Source of the DNA: Proteus vulgaris
GTDB lineage: Bacteria; Pseudomonadota; Gammaproteobacteria; Enterobacterales; Enterobacteriaceae
Direction of reading: 5' to 3'
Assembly: GCA_901472505.1 (NCBI GenBank)
Contig: LR590468.1
Span: 2,021,501-2,085,500 of the forward strand
Length of the DNA: 64,000 nucleotides
The notes under the pieces were generated by a model that searched no databases, was not told the DNA's origin, and saw only the letters and a program-made list of their open reading frames with translations. The position numbers and the translations under genes were made by a program. Of this stretch, positions 1-10,906 are shown in pieces (positions within the stretch are counted from its first letter, which is position 1; every line of letters starts with the position of its first letter).

Positions 1-53
1 ATGATTGGGATGAAGAAGATGATGATGGTATAGAGTTTATCTACCAACGTTAA
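1..53 (+). CDS. obgE: ObgE/CgtA GTPase, C-terminal tail (partial)
   Basis: The window opens inside a coding region. From base 3 the frame reads DWDEEDDDGIEFIYQR and stops with TAA at 51-53. This acidic tail ending in an aromatic-basic motif is like the end of enterobacterial ObgE (CgtA), the ribosome-associated GTPase. ObgE lies just upstream of dacB in relatives, which supports the call. Only 16 codons are visible, so nothing can be said about the GTPase domain. Confidence 0.75.
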   Translation, partial: DWDEEDDDGIEFIYQR

Positions 54-79
54 CTTTCATTCTTATCATGAAAAAATAA

Positions 80-107
80 GAAAACGCCTGATTGATCAGG
101 CGTTTTC
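80..107. terminator. Bidirectional terminator between obgE and dacB
   Basis: A perfect inverted repeat (GAAAACGCCTG / CAGGCGTTTTC) with A and T tracts on its two sides can terminate both obgE (plus strand) and dacB (minus strand), whose stop codons face each other here. Confidence 0.85.
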
Positions 108-128
108 TTTTATCTCAATATTGTAAAT

Positions 129-1571
129 TTAACGGTTATTGTACATATCTTTATACAGATTAGTTTCAAAGCGTATTAAATAGGCTCGCCCTGCATTACG
201 ATTTTTCGTCGGTGGTGAATAGGATGAGACATACTGAACAAAAGCAACTTTTTGCCCATTTGCTGTTGTCATAAATCCAGCAAGATTATAAACCCCTTTT
301 AATGAACCTGTTTTGGCAGAAACTTTGCCATCTACGCCTGCTTCATGAAAGCCACCACGATATTGTAATGTTCCATCATGCCCAGCAAGGGGAAGCATAG
401 TCATAAAGTTGAGTTCATTATCATGTTGGCCAATATATTGAAGGACTTGCATCATTGTTGCCGGTGAAATGAGGTTATGACGTGAAAGGCCCGAACCATC
501 AACCATGACTGTATTGCCTAAATCAATTCCTGCTTTTTGTTTTAAAATCGCGCGAGTTGCTTCTGCACCTGAACGCCATGTTCCGGCAACACCATAATAT
601 TCACGCCCAATGGTTCTAAATACAGTATCTGCAATCATATTGTCAGATTCTTTTAACATTGTCGTAAGTAAGTTATGTAAGGGTTTAGATTGTGTTTGCG
701 CCAATACTGTAACGGGTGCTTTAACTTGAGAACGACGTTTTATATAACCATCAAGTTCAATATTGGATCTTTGTAATTCTTCTTTTAAAATCGTACCAGC
801 CCAATGCGCACCGTCTTGAATTGAAAACATTAAAGGCACTGCATCGTCACGTTTAGGGATGCAACCTGTTATTACATAGGTATTTAAGTCACGGACAGTG
901 ACATCTAATTCACAAAAACGGGTGCGAGTGGAGCCTTTCTCATAAGTTTCAACTTCGCTTAAAACGGTGACAGGATAAAATGAAGCTTTGCGTATTGTGG
1001 CAATATCGCCATCTTTATTGCCACTTTGCAATAAGACAGAAAAACAGTTTTTATCAACAATTGCGGCACTAGGGGGGGCACTAAAACATTGAGTCATATC
1101 ATTCCAAACCCAACCTGGCGCTTTGTCATGACTTGAAAAAGCAGATGTATCAATCAGTAAATCACCATGAACTTTAGTAATACCAGATTGTTTTAATACT
1201 GCGACCATTCCTCTTAACTGTTGGCGAGTTAATGTCGGATCACCACTGAAACGAAAGATCAAATCTCCGTTAAGTTGATCGTTTTTTATTTTACCTTCCG
1301 TCTCCATTGTCGTGGTAAATTGATAATCACCACCTAATTGAAGTAATGCGGCTAAGGCGGTAACAACTTTTTGAGTACTGGCAGGAAGCGCTAATTGATC
1401 TGCATGATAATTGAGGTTAGGAGACGTTGCGCCCACAGGTTGAGTAATCAAACCCACTTGTGTTCCTTCAGGGAGATGCTCAATGTAGTTTTCAACGGAT
1501 ATTGCTTGGGTTGAAAAACTGATGATACTTAATGTGTAAAGTATCCGTCGGAATGTTGATAATAAGCGCAT
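129..1571 (-). CDS. dacB: D-alanyl-D-alanine carboxypeptidase/endopeptidase PBP4
   Basis: A 480-residue periplasmic penicillin-binding protein 4 that trims and cleaves peptidoglycan cross-links. An N-terminal signal peptide of about 25 residues is visible. The three active-site motifs are present: STQK with Ser65, SDN in the segment KESDNMIAD, and KTG in SAKTGSLKG. The long insert between the first and second motifs is typical of class C low-molecular-mass PBPs. Length matches E. coli DacB (477). It converges on obgE and is divergent from greA, as in E. coli. Nothing looks broken. Confidence 0.96.
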   Translation of the reverse strand: MRLLSTFRRILYTLSIISFSTQAISVENYIEHLPEGTQVGLITQPVGATSPNLNYHADQLALPASTQKVVTALAALLQLGGDYQFTTTMETEGKIKNDQLNGDLIFRFSGDPTLTRQQLRGMVAVLKQSGITKVHGDLLIDTSAFSSHDKAPGWVWNDMTQCFSAPPSAAIVDKNCFSVLLQSGNKDGDIATIRKASFYPVTVLSEVETYEKGSTRTRFCELDVTVRDLNTYVITGCIPKRDDAVPLMFSIQDGAHWAGTILKEELQRSNIELDGYIKRRSQVKAPVTVLAQTQSKPLHNLLTTMLKESDNMIADTVFRTIGREYYGVAGTWRSGAEATRAILKQKAGIDLGNTVMVDGSGLSRHNLISPATMMQVLQYIGQHDNELNFMTMLPLAGHDGTLQYRGGFHEAGVDGKVSAKTGSLKGVYNLAGFMTTANGQKVAFVQYVSSYSPPTKNRNAGRAYLIRFETNLYKDMYNNR

Positions 1572-1845
1572 AATTTCTCTGTCCGTGACTATAGCGTGAT
1601 AACGTTACAGTATTGATTGCCAGAGACTAATACTAAAGGGCAATGAGGGCAAAAGTAAACGATATACCGAGTGATTACTGCATTATCAGAAAATATCTGT
1701 TTATTGATTTATAAAGAGAGATAAGGCGTGAAGCAATGCGTCTGTTGTGTTAGATTTAGTTTTAAGTATGGGGGAGCTAAAGTTTACTTCCCAACAACAT
1801 GAATAAGGGAATAAACGTCTTTCCTAATTCACCGAATATATGTAG

Positions 1846-1882
1846 AGACAGGCCCAATTTAAGGTTGCCTGTGTCTTTTTTT
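1846..1882 (+). terminator. Terminator/attenuator in the greA leader (GraL-like)
   Basis: The stem GACAGGC / GCCTGTGTC is followed by seven T residues, about 100 bases before the greA start. In E. coli the greA leader yields the short GraL RNA by termination at an equivalent spot. The 411-base gap between dacB and greA holds this element and no ORF I can support. That the upstream transcript is an actual GraL homologue is inferred from position. Confidence 0.7.
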
Positions 1883-1982
1883 GTCTTGAGAAGAGTAAAT
1901 AGATCCTTTTCTCTGTGTTGTTAGTATAAAAAATCAGGATGATACCTATTTTTTATTAGGAATAGTATTGAGGTATTAACAC

Positions 1983-2459
1983 ATGAATCAGATCCCAATG
2001 ACAGTTCTTGGTGCAGAAAAATTACGTGAAGAACTGGAGTATTTAAAAAATGTTCGTCGTCCCGAAATTATCGCTGCTATTGCAGAAGCACGCGAGCACG
2101 GAGACTTAAAAGAAAATGCAGAATATCATGCAGCAAGAGAGCAACAAGGTTTCTGTGAAGGACGAGTACAAGAAATTGAAGCTAAATTATCAAATGCTCA
2201 AGTTATTGATATTACTAAGATGAATAACAATGGTCGTATTATTTTTGGTTCAACAGTGACATTGTTAAACGTTGAAACTGAAGAAGAGCAGACTTACCGT
2301 ATTGTGGGTGATGATGAAGCGAACATTAAAGCTAATTTAATTTCTGTAAATTCACCGATTGCGCGTGGATTAATTGGTAAAGAGTTAGATGATGTCGTGG
2401 TTATTACAACTCCGGGTGGGCAAGTTGAGTACGAAGTTTTAAACGTAGAATACATTTAA
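1983..2459 (+). CDS. greA: Transcription elongation factor GreA
   Basis: A 158-residue GreA, the exact family length. It rescues backtracked RNA polymerase by stimulating transcript cleavage through the secondary channel. The N-terminal coiled coil carries the tip motif [13 protein letters not shown] with the two acidic catalytic residues, followed by a C-terminal FKBP-like domain. The ATG at 1983 gives the canonical MNQIPMT start. It is a single-gene unit between a leader terminator and a downstream bidirectional terminator. Confidence 0.97.
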   Translation: MNQIPMTVLGAEKLREELEYLKNVRRPEIIAAIAEAREHGDLKENAEYHAAREQQGFCEGRVQEIEAKLSNAQVIDITKMNNNGRIIFGSTVTLLNVETEEEQTYRIVGDDEANIKANLISVNSPIARGLIGKELDDVVVITTPGGQVEYEVLNVEYI

Positions 2460-2511
2460 TTTATAATTTTACGTTTCTATAGAAAACTAGTCTGCTATCC
2501 TGTGGTAATAT

Positions 2512-2537
2512 AAAAAAGGCCTTAAAAGGCCTTTTTT
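2512..2537. terminator. Bidirectional terminator between greA and yhbY
   Basis: A palindrome AAAAAAGGCC-TTAA-GGCCTTTTTT sits between the convergent genes greA and yhbY and gives a T tract on either strand. Confidence 0.9.
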
Positions 2538-2580
2538 GCCATAGAGTTAGTTATGGCATTTTTATATAAAGATACAAGTA

Positions 2581-2877
2581 TTATTTCGGTAAAATAATCT
2601 TGCGTGCTTCTGAAGGACGATAAAGAACAAGAATTTTTCCGATTACTTGTACATTCTGTGCACCGCTTTCGCGTACAATCGCTGCCACGATCAAGTTTTT
2701 AACATCTCGATCTTCGCCTGCGATTTTGACTTTGATAAGCTCATGGTGTGCCAGAGCGAGTTCAATTTCTGCAAGAACGCCTTCAGTCAATCCGTTGTTA
2801 CCAATCATAACGACGGGATTCAGGTGATGAGCGAGCCCTTTCAGGTGTTGAATTTGTTTTTTGTTAAGAGTCATCAT
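2581..2877 (-). CDS. yhbY: Ribosome assembly RNA-binding protein YhbY
   Basis: A 98-residue single CRM-domain protein that associates with pre-50S particles. The segment GNNGLTEGVLAEIELALAHH matches the CRM fold's conserved GxxG-like loop and following helix, and length matches E. coli YhbY (97). It is divergent from rlmE, another large-subunit maturation gene, with a 142-base shared promoter region. The start MMTLNKKQ could be the first or second Met. Confidence 0.95.
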   Translation of the reverse strand: MMTLNKKQIQHLKGLAHHLNPVVMIGNNGLTEGVLAEIELALAHHELIKVKIAGEDRDVKNLIVAAIVRESGAQNVQVIGKILVLYRPSEARKIILPK

Positions 2878-3019
2878 TAATTTTTGCTTTGTTGGGATTG
2901 AAAACTCACTATTCTAACGCCATCTCTCACTTATCACCATAAAATGTCGTTACGACGAGGTTAAATGAGTGAAAGAGTAAAAATTTTGATAGCTAAGTGT
3001 ATGATAGTTGGAAAACACA

Positions 3020-3650
3020 ATGGCCAATAAGAAACGTTCGGCAAGCTCTAGCCGCTGGTTACAAGAACATTTTAGTGATAAATATGTTCAGCAAGCAAAG
3101 AAAAAAGGGTTTCGCTCTCGTGCTTGGTTTAAACTGGAAGAAATTCAGCAAAGTGACAATATTTTTAAACCAGGTATGACCGTTGTCGATTTAGGAGCTG
3201 CTCCTGGTGGGTGGTCTCAGTATGTTGTACAGCAATTAGGAAGCAAAGGTCGAATCATCGCATGTGACCTTTTACCTATGGATCCTATAGTCGGAGTCGA
3301 TTTCCTTCAAGGCGATTTTCGTGATGAACTTGTGTTGAAGGCATTGCTTGATAGAGTAGGTGAAAATAAAGTCCAGGTTGTCATGTCTGACATGGCTCCA
3401 AACATGAGCGGCACACCCGCGGTCGATATCCCTCGATCCATGTATTTAGTAGAGTTAGCGCTTGATATGTGTCGTGATGTACTGGCTCCCGGGGGGAAGT
3501 TTTATTGTCAAAGTGTTTCAGGGAGAAGGCTTTGATGAATACCTGGGGCAAATACGCTCCCTGTTTACGAAAGTGAAAGTTCGTAAACCAGACGCTTCGC
3601 GGTCTCGTTCTCGTGAGGTATATATTGTAGCCACAGGGCGTAAACTTTAG
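3020..3650 (+). CDS. rlmE: 23S rRNA 2'-O-methyltransferase RlmE (one apparent frameshift)
   Basis: SAM-dependent methyltransferase acting on U2552 of 23S rRNA (FtsJ/RrmJ family). The N-terminal frame reads [13 protein letters not shown], the SAM motif [13 protein letters not shown] and the catalytic-region SDMAPNMSG. The frame then breaks, and a second frame continues with [13 protein letters not shown] to VATGRKL. Reading the run of six G at 3491-3496 as five restores one 209-residue protein, the E. coli length. The ATG at 3020 is preferred to the TTG at 3008. The shift is probably a sequencing error. It heads the rlmE-ftsH unit, 47 bases before ftsH. Confidence 0.92.
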
Positions 3651-3697
3651 TACCCTAAAGCTATTTGTTAACACAGTTGTAATATGAGGTTAATCCC

Positions 3698-5644
3698 TTG
3701 AGTGACATGGCGAAAAACCTGATCCTCTGGCTAGTTATTGCAGTCGTTTTGATGTCATTATTCCAGAGCTTCGGACCCAGCGATTCGAATAGTCGTAAGG
3801 TGGATTACTCTACCTTTATCAATGAGTTAACTAATAACCAATTACGCGAGGTCAGCATAAGTGGTTATGATATTAATGTAACTAAAACAGATAACTCAAA
3901 GTACAGCACGTATATGCCTATGCGTGATGACAACCTGCTGACCACTTTAATGAACCGTAATGTAAAAGTAACGGGTGAACCACTTGAAGGCCAAAGTCTT
4001 CTGACTCAAATTTTTGTGTCTTGGTTCCCAATGCTATTACTTATTGGTCTTTGGATTTTCTTTATGCGCCAAATGCAAGGTGGTGGCGGTAAAGGTGCGA
4101 TGTCTTTCGGTAAAAGTAAGGCTCGCATGTTGACAGAAGACCAAATCAAAACAACCTTTGCTGATGTTGCAGGTTGTGATGAAGCAAAAGAAGAAGTAAG
4201 CGAATTAGTTGAATATTTACGTGATCCGGGTCGTTTCCAGAAACTAGGGGGAAAAATCCCTAAAGGTATTCTGATGGTGGGGCCTCCTGGTACCGGTAAA
4301 ACGTTATTAGCGAAAGCCATTGCAGGCGAAGCAAAAGTTCCATTCTTCACTATTTCAGGTTCTGATTTCGTTGAAATGTTTGTGGGTGTTGGTGCTTCTC
4401 GTGTTCGTGATATGTTCGAACAAGCTAAAAAAACTGCGCCTTGTATCATCTTTATCGATGAAATTGATGCCGTAGGACGTCAGCGTGGTGCAGGTTTAGG
4501 TGGTGGTCATGATGAACGTGAGCAAACACTGAACCAAATGCTTGTTGAAATGGATGGTTTTGAAGGAAATGAAGGGATTATCGTTATTGCGGCCACTAAC
4601 CGCCCTGACGTTTTAGACCCAGCATTACTCCGTCCTGGCCGTTTCGACCGTCAAGTGGTTGTGGGTTTACCTGATGTACGTGGACGTGAGCAAATCTTGA
4701 AAGTCCATATGCGTCGTGTACCTTTATCGCCCGATGTTGATCCTGCCATTTTAGCACGTGGTACACCTGGTTTCTCTGGTGCAGACTTAGCTAACTTGGT
4801 TAATGAAGCTGCTTTATTCGCTGCTCGTGGCAATAAACGTGTTGTTTCAATGGTCGAGTTTGAAAAGGCTAAAGATAAGATAATGATGGGTGCTGAACGT
4901 CGTTCAATGGTGATGACGGAAGAACAAAAAGCATCAACAGCTTATCATGAGGCCGGTCATGCGATTATTGGACGTTTAGTACCAGAACATGATCCTGTGC
5001 ATAAAGTGACGATTATTCCTCGAGGACGTGCATTAGGTGTGACTTTCTTCTTACCTGAAGGTGACCAAATTAGTGCAAGTCGTCAGAAATTAGAAAGCCA
5101 GATCTCAACACTGTATGGTGGGCGTTTAGCAGAAGAAATCATCTATGGTGTCGAGCATGTTTCTACAGGTGCATCTAACGACATTAAAGTAGCAACAAAT
5201 ATTGCACGTAACATGGTGACACAGTGGGGCTTCTCTGAAAAATTAGGGCCGTTGCTGTATGCAGAAGAAGATGGTGAAGTATTCTTAGGCCGTTCTGTTG
5301 CGAAAGCGCAACATATGTCTGATGAAACAGCTCGTACTATTGACGAAGAAATTAAAGCTATCGTTGATAGAAACTACGTTCGTGCACGTCAGATCTTAAT
5401 GGATAACCTTGATATTCTTCACTCAATGAAAGATGCACTGATGACTTATGAAACTATCGATGCGCCTCAAATTGATGATTTAATGAATCGTCGCGATGTC
5501 CGGCCACCTGCAGGTTGGGAAGGCAGCAATGGCAATAGTAATGCAACAACTACTGCCCAGCCGACACAAACACATGTAGCGAATGAGCCAAAAGATAAGC
5601 CTGAGTCAGAAAGTGATACACCTTCTGATAAAAATACTCACTAA
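3698..5644 (+). CDS. ftsH: ATP-dependent zinc metalloprotease FtsH
   Basis: Membrane-anchored AAA+ protease that degrades LpxC, sigma-32 and misassembled membrane proteins. Two membrane segments flank a periplasmic loop (about 8-24 and 104-123). Walker A GPPGTGKT is at 195-202, Walker B IIFIDE at 250-255, the second region of homology at 301-319 and the zinc motif HEAGH at 417-421. The C-terminal tail is Pro/Thr/Ser-rich and variable. The start is TTG at 3698 (MSDMAKN); the ATG three codons later is the alternative, as known for E. coli. 648 residues, intact. Confidence 0.97.
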   Translation: MSDMAKNLILWLVIAVVLMSLFQSFGPSDSNSRKVDYSTFINELTNNQLREVSISGYDINVTKTDNSKYSTYMPMRDDNLLTTLMNRNVKVTGEPLEGQSLLTQIFVSWFPMLLLIGLWIFFMRQMQGGGGKGAMSFGKSKARMLTEDQIKTTFADVAGCDEAKEEVSELVEYLRDPGRFQKLGGKIPKGILMVGPPGTGKTLLAKAIAGEAKVPFFTISGSDFVEMFVGVGASRVRDMFEQAKKTAPCIIFIDEIDAVGRQRGAGLGGGHDEREQTLNQMLVEMDGFEGNEGIIVIAATNRPDVLDPALLRPGRFDRQVVVGLPDVRGREQILKVHMRRVPLSPDVDPAILARGTPGFSGADLANLVNEAALFAARGNKRVVSMVEFEKAKDKIMMGAERRSMVMTEEQKASTAYHEAGHAIIGRLVPEHDPVHKVTIIPRGRALGVTFFLPEGDQISASRQKLESQISTLYGGRLAEEIIYGVEHVSTGASNDIKVATNIARNMVTQWGFSEKLGPLLYAEEDGEVFLGRSVAKAQHMSDETARTIDEEIKAIVDRNYVRARQILMDNLDILHSMKDALMTYETIDAPQIDDLMNRRDVRPPAGWEGSNGNSNATTTAQPTQTHVANEPKDKPESESDTPSDKNTH

Positions 5645-5683
5645 TCCTTATCGGGTTATGCATATTGAGTAAGCTATAAATAC

Positions 5684-5709
5684 AAACCCCAGGCTTCTGG
5701 GGTTTTTTT
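5684..5709 (+). terminator. Terminator after ftsH
   Basis: AAACCCCAG-GCTT-CTGGGGTTTTTTT sits between ftsH and folP. The folP start lies only 18 bases beyond, so folP-glmM expression would need read-through or a promoter inside ftsH. Confidence 0.85.
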
Positions 5710-5726
5710 ATGAAGGTATCAATGAA

Positions 5727-6563
5727 ATGAAATTAATTGCTAGAGGAAGAGAGCTTAACTTATCAACACCTCAAGTTATGGGGATTTTGAATGTCACTCC
5801 AGATTCTTTTTCTGATGGTGGCACTCATAATTCACTTAATGATGCGGTTAACCACGCAGCAAAATTAATCGCTGATGGGGCTTCTATCATCGATATTGGT
5901 GGGGAATCAACAAGACCCGGCGCAAGTGATGTCTCTATTGATGAAGAATTACAGCGTGTTGTTCCTGTTGTTGAAGCTATTCGCCAGCGTTTTGATGTGT
6001 GGATTTCTGTTGATACATCTAAAGCTCAAGTAATGGCTGAATCGGCAAATGTAGGTGCTTCAATTATCAATGATATTCGCTCTTTACAAGAACCGGGAGC
6101 ACTTGAAGCCGCGGCTAAAACAGGTTTACCTGTGTGTATTATGCATATGCAAGGCGATCCTAAAACCATGCAACAATCACCACATTATGAGAATGTGATG
6201 ATAGATGTTGATCATTTTTTACGAGAAAATATCCAACGTTGTGTTGATGCTGGAATAGAAAAAAATCAAATTATTCTTGATCCGGGGTTCGGCTTTGGTA
6301 AAAATTTAGCGCATAATTACCAATTATTAGCACACTTAAGTGAACTTCATCACTTTGGTTTACCAATACTTGCCGGGATGTCACGCAAATCAATGGTTGG
6401 ACAATTATTGAATGTACCACCACAAGAGCGTGTTGCTGGTAGCGTGGCCTGTGCTGTCATTGCTGCAATGCAAGGCGCACAAATTATTCGTGTACACGAT
6501 GTTAAAGAGACAGTTGATGCGATGAAAGGTCGTACAAGCGACTCTTTCTGCAAAGGAAAATAA
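5727..6563 (+). CDS. folP: Dihydropteroate synthase
   Basis: Condenses 6-hydroxymethyl-dihydropterin pyrophosphate with p-aminobenzoate in folate synthesis; the sulfonamide target. TIM-barrel enzyme of 278 residues (E. coli 282). Visible motifs are MGILNVTPDSFSDGG near residue 18, GGESTRPGA, the pterin-binding segment DPGFGFGK, and MSRKSM near the sulfonamide-contact loop. The stop is separated from the glmM start by three bases, so the two are co-translated as in E. coli. Confidence 0.96.
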   Translation: MKLIARGRELNLSTPQVMGILNVTPDSFSDGGTHNSLNDAVNHAAKLIADGASIIDIGGESTRPGASDVSIDEELQRVVPVVEAIRQRFDVWISVDTSKAQVMAESANVGASIINDIRSLQEPGALEAAAKTGLPVCIMHMQGDPKTMQQSPHYENVMIDVDHFLRENIQRCVDAGIEKNQIILDPGFGFGKNLAHNYQLLAHLSELHHFGLPILAGMSRKSMVGQLLNVPPQERVAGSVACAVIAAMQGAQIIRVHDVKETVDAMKGRTSDSFCKGK

Positions 6564-6566
6564 TGA

Positions 6567-7903
6567 ATGAGCGAACGTAAATACTTTGGAACAGATGGTA
6601 TCCGTGGAAAAGTAGGTGATAGTCCAATTACACCTGATTTGTATTAAAACTGGGTTGGGCTGCGGGCAAAGTATTAGCACGTCATGGCTCTCGTAAAATC
6701 ATTATTGGTAAAGACACACGAATTTCAGGTTATATGCTGGAATCTGCATTAGAAGCAGGTTTAGCTGCTGCTGGGTTATCGGCTTCATTTACAGGGCCAA
6801 TGCCAACACCTGCGGTTGCTTATTTAACACGTACATTCCGTGCAGAAGCAGGGATCGTGATTTCGGCATCCCATAACCCTTATTACGATAATGGGATCAA
6901 ATTCTTCTCTATTGACGGAACAAAATTACCCGATGAAGTTGAAGAAGCCATTGAAGCAGAAATGGAAAAACCGATCACTTGTGTAGAGTCAGCAGAGCTG
7001 GGGCGCGCGAATCGTATTGTTGATGCCGCTGGGCGTTACATTGAATTTTGTAAAGGCACGTTCCCTAACGAAAATAATTTGAATGGCTTAAAAGTGGTTG
7101 TTGATTGTGCACATGGTGCAACATACCACATTGCACCGAATGTATTTCGTGAATTAGGCGCGGAAGTGATTACGATTGGTTGTGAGCCAACTGGTATTAA
7201 TATTAATGCTGAATGCGGTGCAACCGATGTCCGAATGTTGCAACAACGTGTGCTCGAAGAAGGTGCAGATGTTGGTTTAGCATTCGATGGTGATGGTGAC
7301 CGTATCATTATGGTTGACCATCAAGGTTTAAAAGTAGATGGTGACCAAATTCTCTATATTATTGCGAGAGAAGCGCTACGCCAAGGTCAATTACGTGGTG
7401 GTGCCGTTGGTACATTAATGAGTAATATGGGATTGGAAATTGCTCTTAAACAACTGGGTATTCCTTTTGTACGTGCTAAAGTGGGTGACCGCTATGTGCT
7501 TGAAAAATTACAAGAGAAAGGTTGGCGTTTAGGTGCTGAAAACTCAGGTCATATTATCTTACTGGATAAAACGACTACCGGTGACGGTATTGTTGCAGGG
7601 CTACAAGTTTTAAGTGCAATGGTACGTAATCATATGAGCTTACATGATTTATGTAGTGGCATGAAACTATTACCACAAATTTTAGTGAATGTTCGCTTCA
7701 CCGGGAATCATGATCCATTACAAACCCCTGAAGTTCAGAAAGTTGCCAAAGCAGTTGAAGATGAACTCGCAGGTAAAGGGCGCGTGCTGTTACGTAAATC
7801 AGGCACAGAACCTTTAATTCGAGTAATGGTCGAAGGTGAAAATGAAGAGCAAGTTACGGCGATGGCAAATCGTATTGCTGATGCCGTGAAGCACGTAGGT
7901 TAA
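6567..7903 (+). CDS. glmM: Phosphoglucosamine mutase (one apparent frameshift)
   Basis: Converts glucosamine-6-phosphate to glucosamine-1-phosphate for UDP-GlcNAc synthesis. The protein starts [14 protein letters not shown] at 6567, but the frame is lost at the TTT of 6638-6640; one extra T gives [13 protein letters not shown] and joins the remaining 389 codons. The active phosphoserine loop ISASHNP, the metal loop AFDGDGDRI and the phosphate-binding [12 protein letters not shown] are intact. Corrected length 445, as in E. coli. glmM is essential in E. coli, so a sequencing deletion is far likelier than a null allele. Confidence 0.93.
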
Positions 7904-7979
7904 TTGATGATTTTTTCTTCAATCAATCACTTTGTAGAAAAATAACCTTGCTTGTCAGTTCAGCTTTGGTTAGTATTCA

Positions 7980-8014
7980 CACCCGCTTAGTAAGGTCTTG
8001 AACTAAAGCGGGTG
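7980..8014 (+). other. Hairpin in the glmM-secG spacer
   Basis: The arms CACCCGCTT(T)AG and CTAAAGCGGGTG form a stable stem without a following T tract. It may be a processing or stability element ahead of secG; no function is shown by the sequence. Confidence 0.4.
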
Positions 8015-8068
8015 AAGCAATCGAAGGTTATCGTTAATACGATAAGTTCCATAGAAAAGGTAACGCAA

Positions 8069-8413
8069 ATGTATACGGCACTCATTGTTATTCTTATCAT
8101 TGTAGCAACAGGGCTAGTTGGTCTGATCCTGTTACAGCAGGGTAAAGGTGCTGATATGGGCGCTTCTTTTGGTGCAGGTGCTTCCGGTACAGTATTTGGT
8201 TCAAGCGGTTCAGCTAACTTCATGACCCGTATGACCGCTGTTTTAGCGACAGCATTTATTGTACTTGCACTTATTTTAGGTAATTTAAGTGCCAATAAAA
8301 CTGTACGTGAAGACAGTAAGTGGATGTCTATCGAGCAGACTGCAGAAGAAGCTAAAAAAGCTGAGCAATTAGCAGCGCCTGTAGCGCCAGCAAATACAGA
8401 TATTCCGCAGTAA
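8069..8413 (+). CDS. secG: Protein translocase subunit SecG
   Basis: Small inner-membrane subunit of the SecYEG channel. The ATG at 8069 gives MYTALIVILIIVATGLVGLI, the conserved first membrane helix. The signature LQQGKGADMGASFGAGAS follows, then NFMTRMTA and a second helix, with a variable Ala/Pro-rich C-terminus. The 114-residue product matches family length (about 110). The reading frame is open upstream to 8012 but conservation supports 8069. It precedes leuU by 59 bases, as in E. coli. Confidence 0.95.
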   Translation: MYTALIVILIIVATGLVGLILLQQGKGADMGASFGAGASGTVFGSSGSANFMTRMTAVLATAFIVLALILGNLSANKTVREDSKWMSIEQTAEEAKKAEQLAAPVAPANTDIPQ

Positions 8414-8472
8414 ACTAAGTAAAGATTTAAATGAGGTTGTTAATATTTACGCAATAACAGTCTCATTAAAGT

Positions 8473-8562
8473 GCCGAGGTGGTGAAATTGGTATACACGC
8501 TACCTTGAGGTGGTAGTGCCTATAAAACGGGCGTACGGGTTCAAGTCCCGTTCTCGGCACCA
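8473..8562 (+). tRNA. leuU: tRNA-Leu (anticodon GAG)
   Basis: A complete class II tRNA with a long variable arm: acceptor stem GCCGAGG paired with TCTCGGC, anticodon loop CTTGAGG giving GAG, T-loop GGTTCAAGTCC, and encoded CCA at 8560-8562. Placement directly after secG matches E. coli leuU. Confidence 0.95.
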
Positions 8563-8576
8563 TTATTCCAGATAAC

Positions 8577-8605
8577 TTGCGTTTTGCTTGTTATCAGCGT
8601 AAAAT
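8577..8605 (+). promoter_or_regulatory. Promoter of metY
   Basis: A -35-like TTGCGT (8577-8582) and a -10-like TAAAAT (8600-8605) with 17-base spacing lie about 18 bases before the initiator tRNA, right distance for a tRNA promoter with a short 5' leader. Confidence 0.55.
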
Positions 8606-8622
8606 TTGCCACGTTTTTCGAA

Positions 8623-8699
<77 letters not shown>

Positions 8700-8820
8700 C
8701 TTCTAACAATACAGCACTTTTCTCATTAATCATCTTGTTAAACCGATTATGATCCTGAGTGGAATGTGCCGTAAGAAGAGGTTATTCTCGAATGGCAAGT
8801 TACAGGGTCCAGTTGCATAA

Positions 8821-10884
<2,064 letters not shown>

Positions 10885-10906
10885 CAACTGAGCAGGAAGG
10901 AACAGA

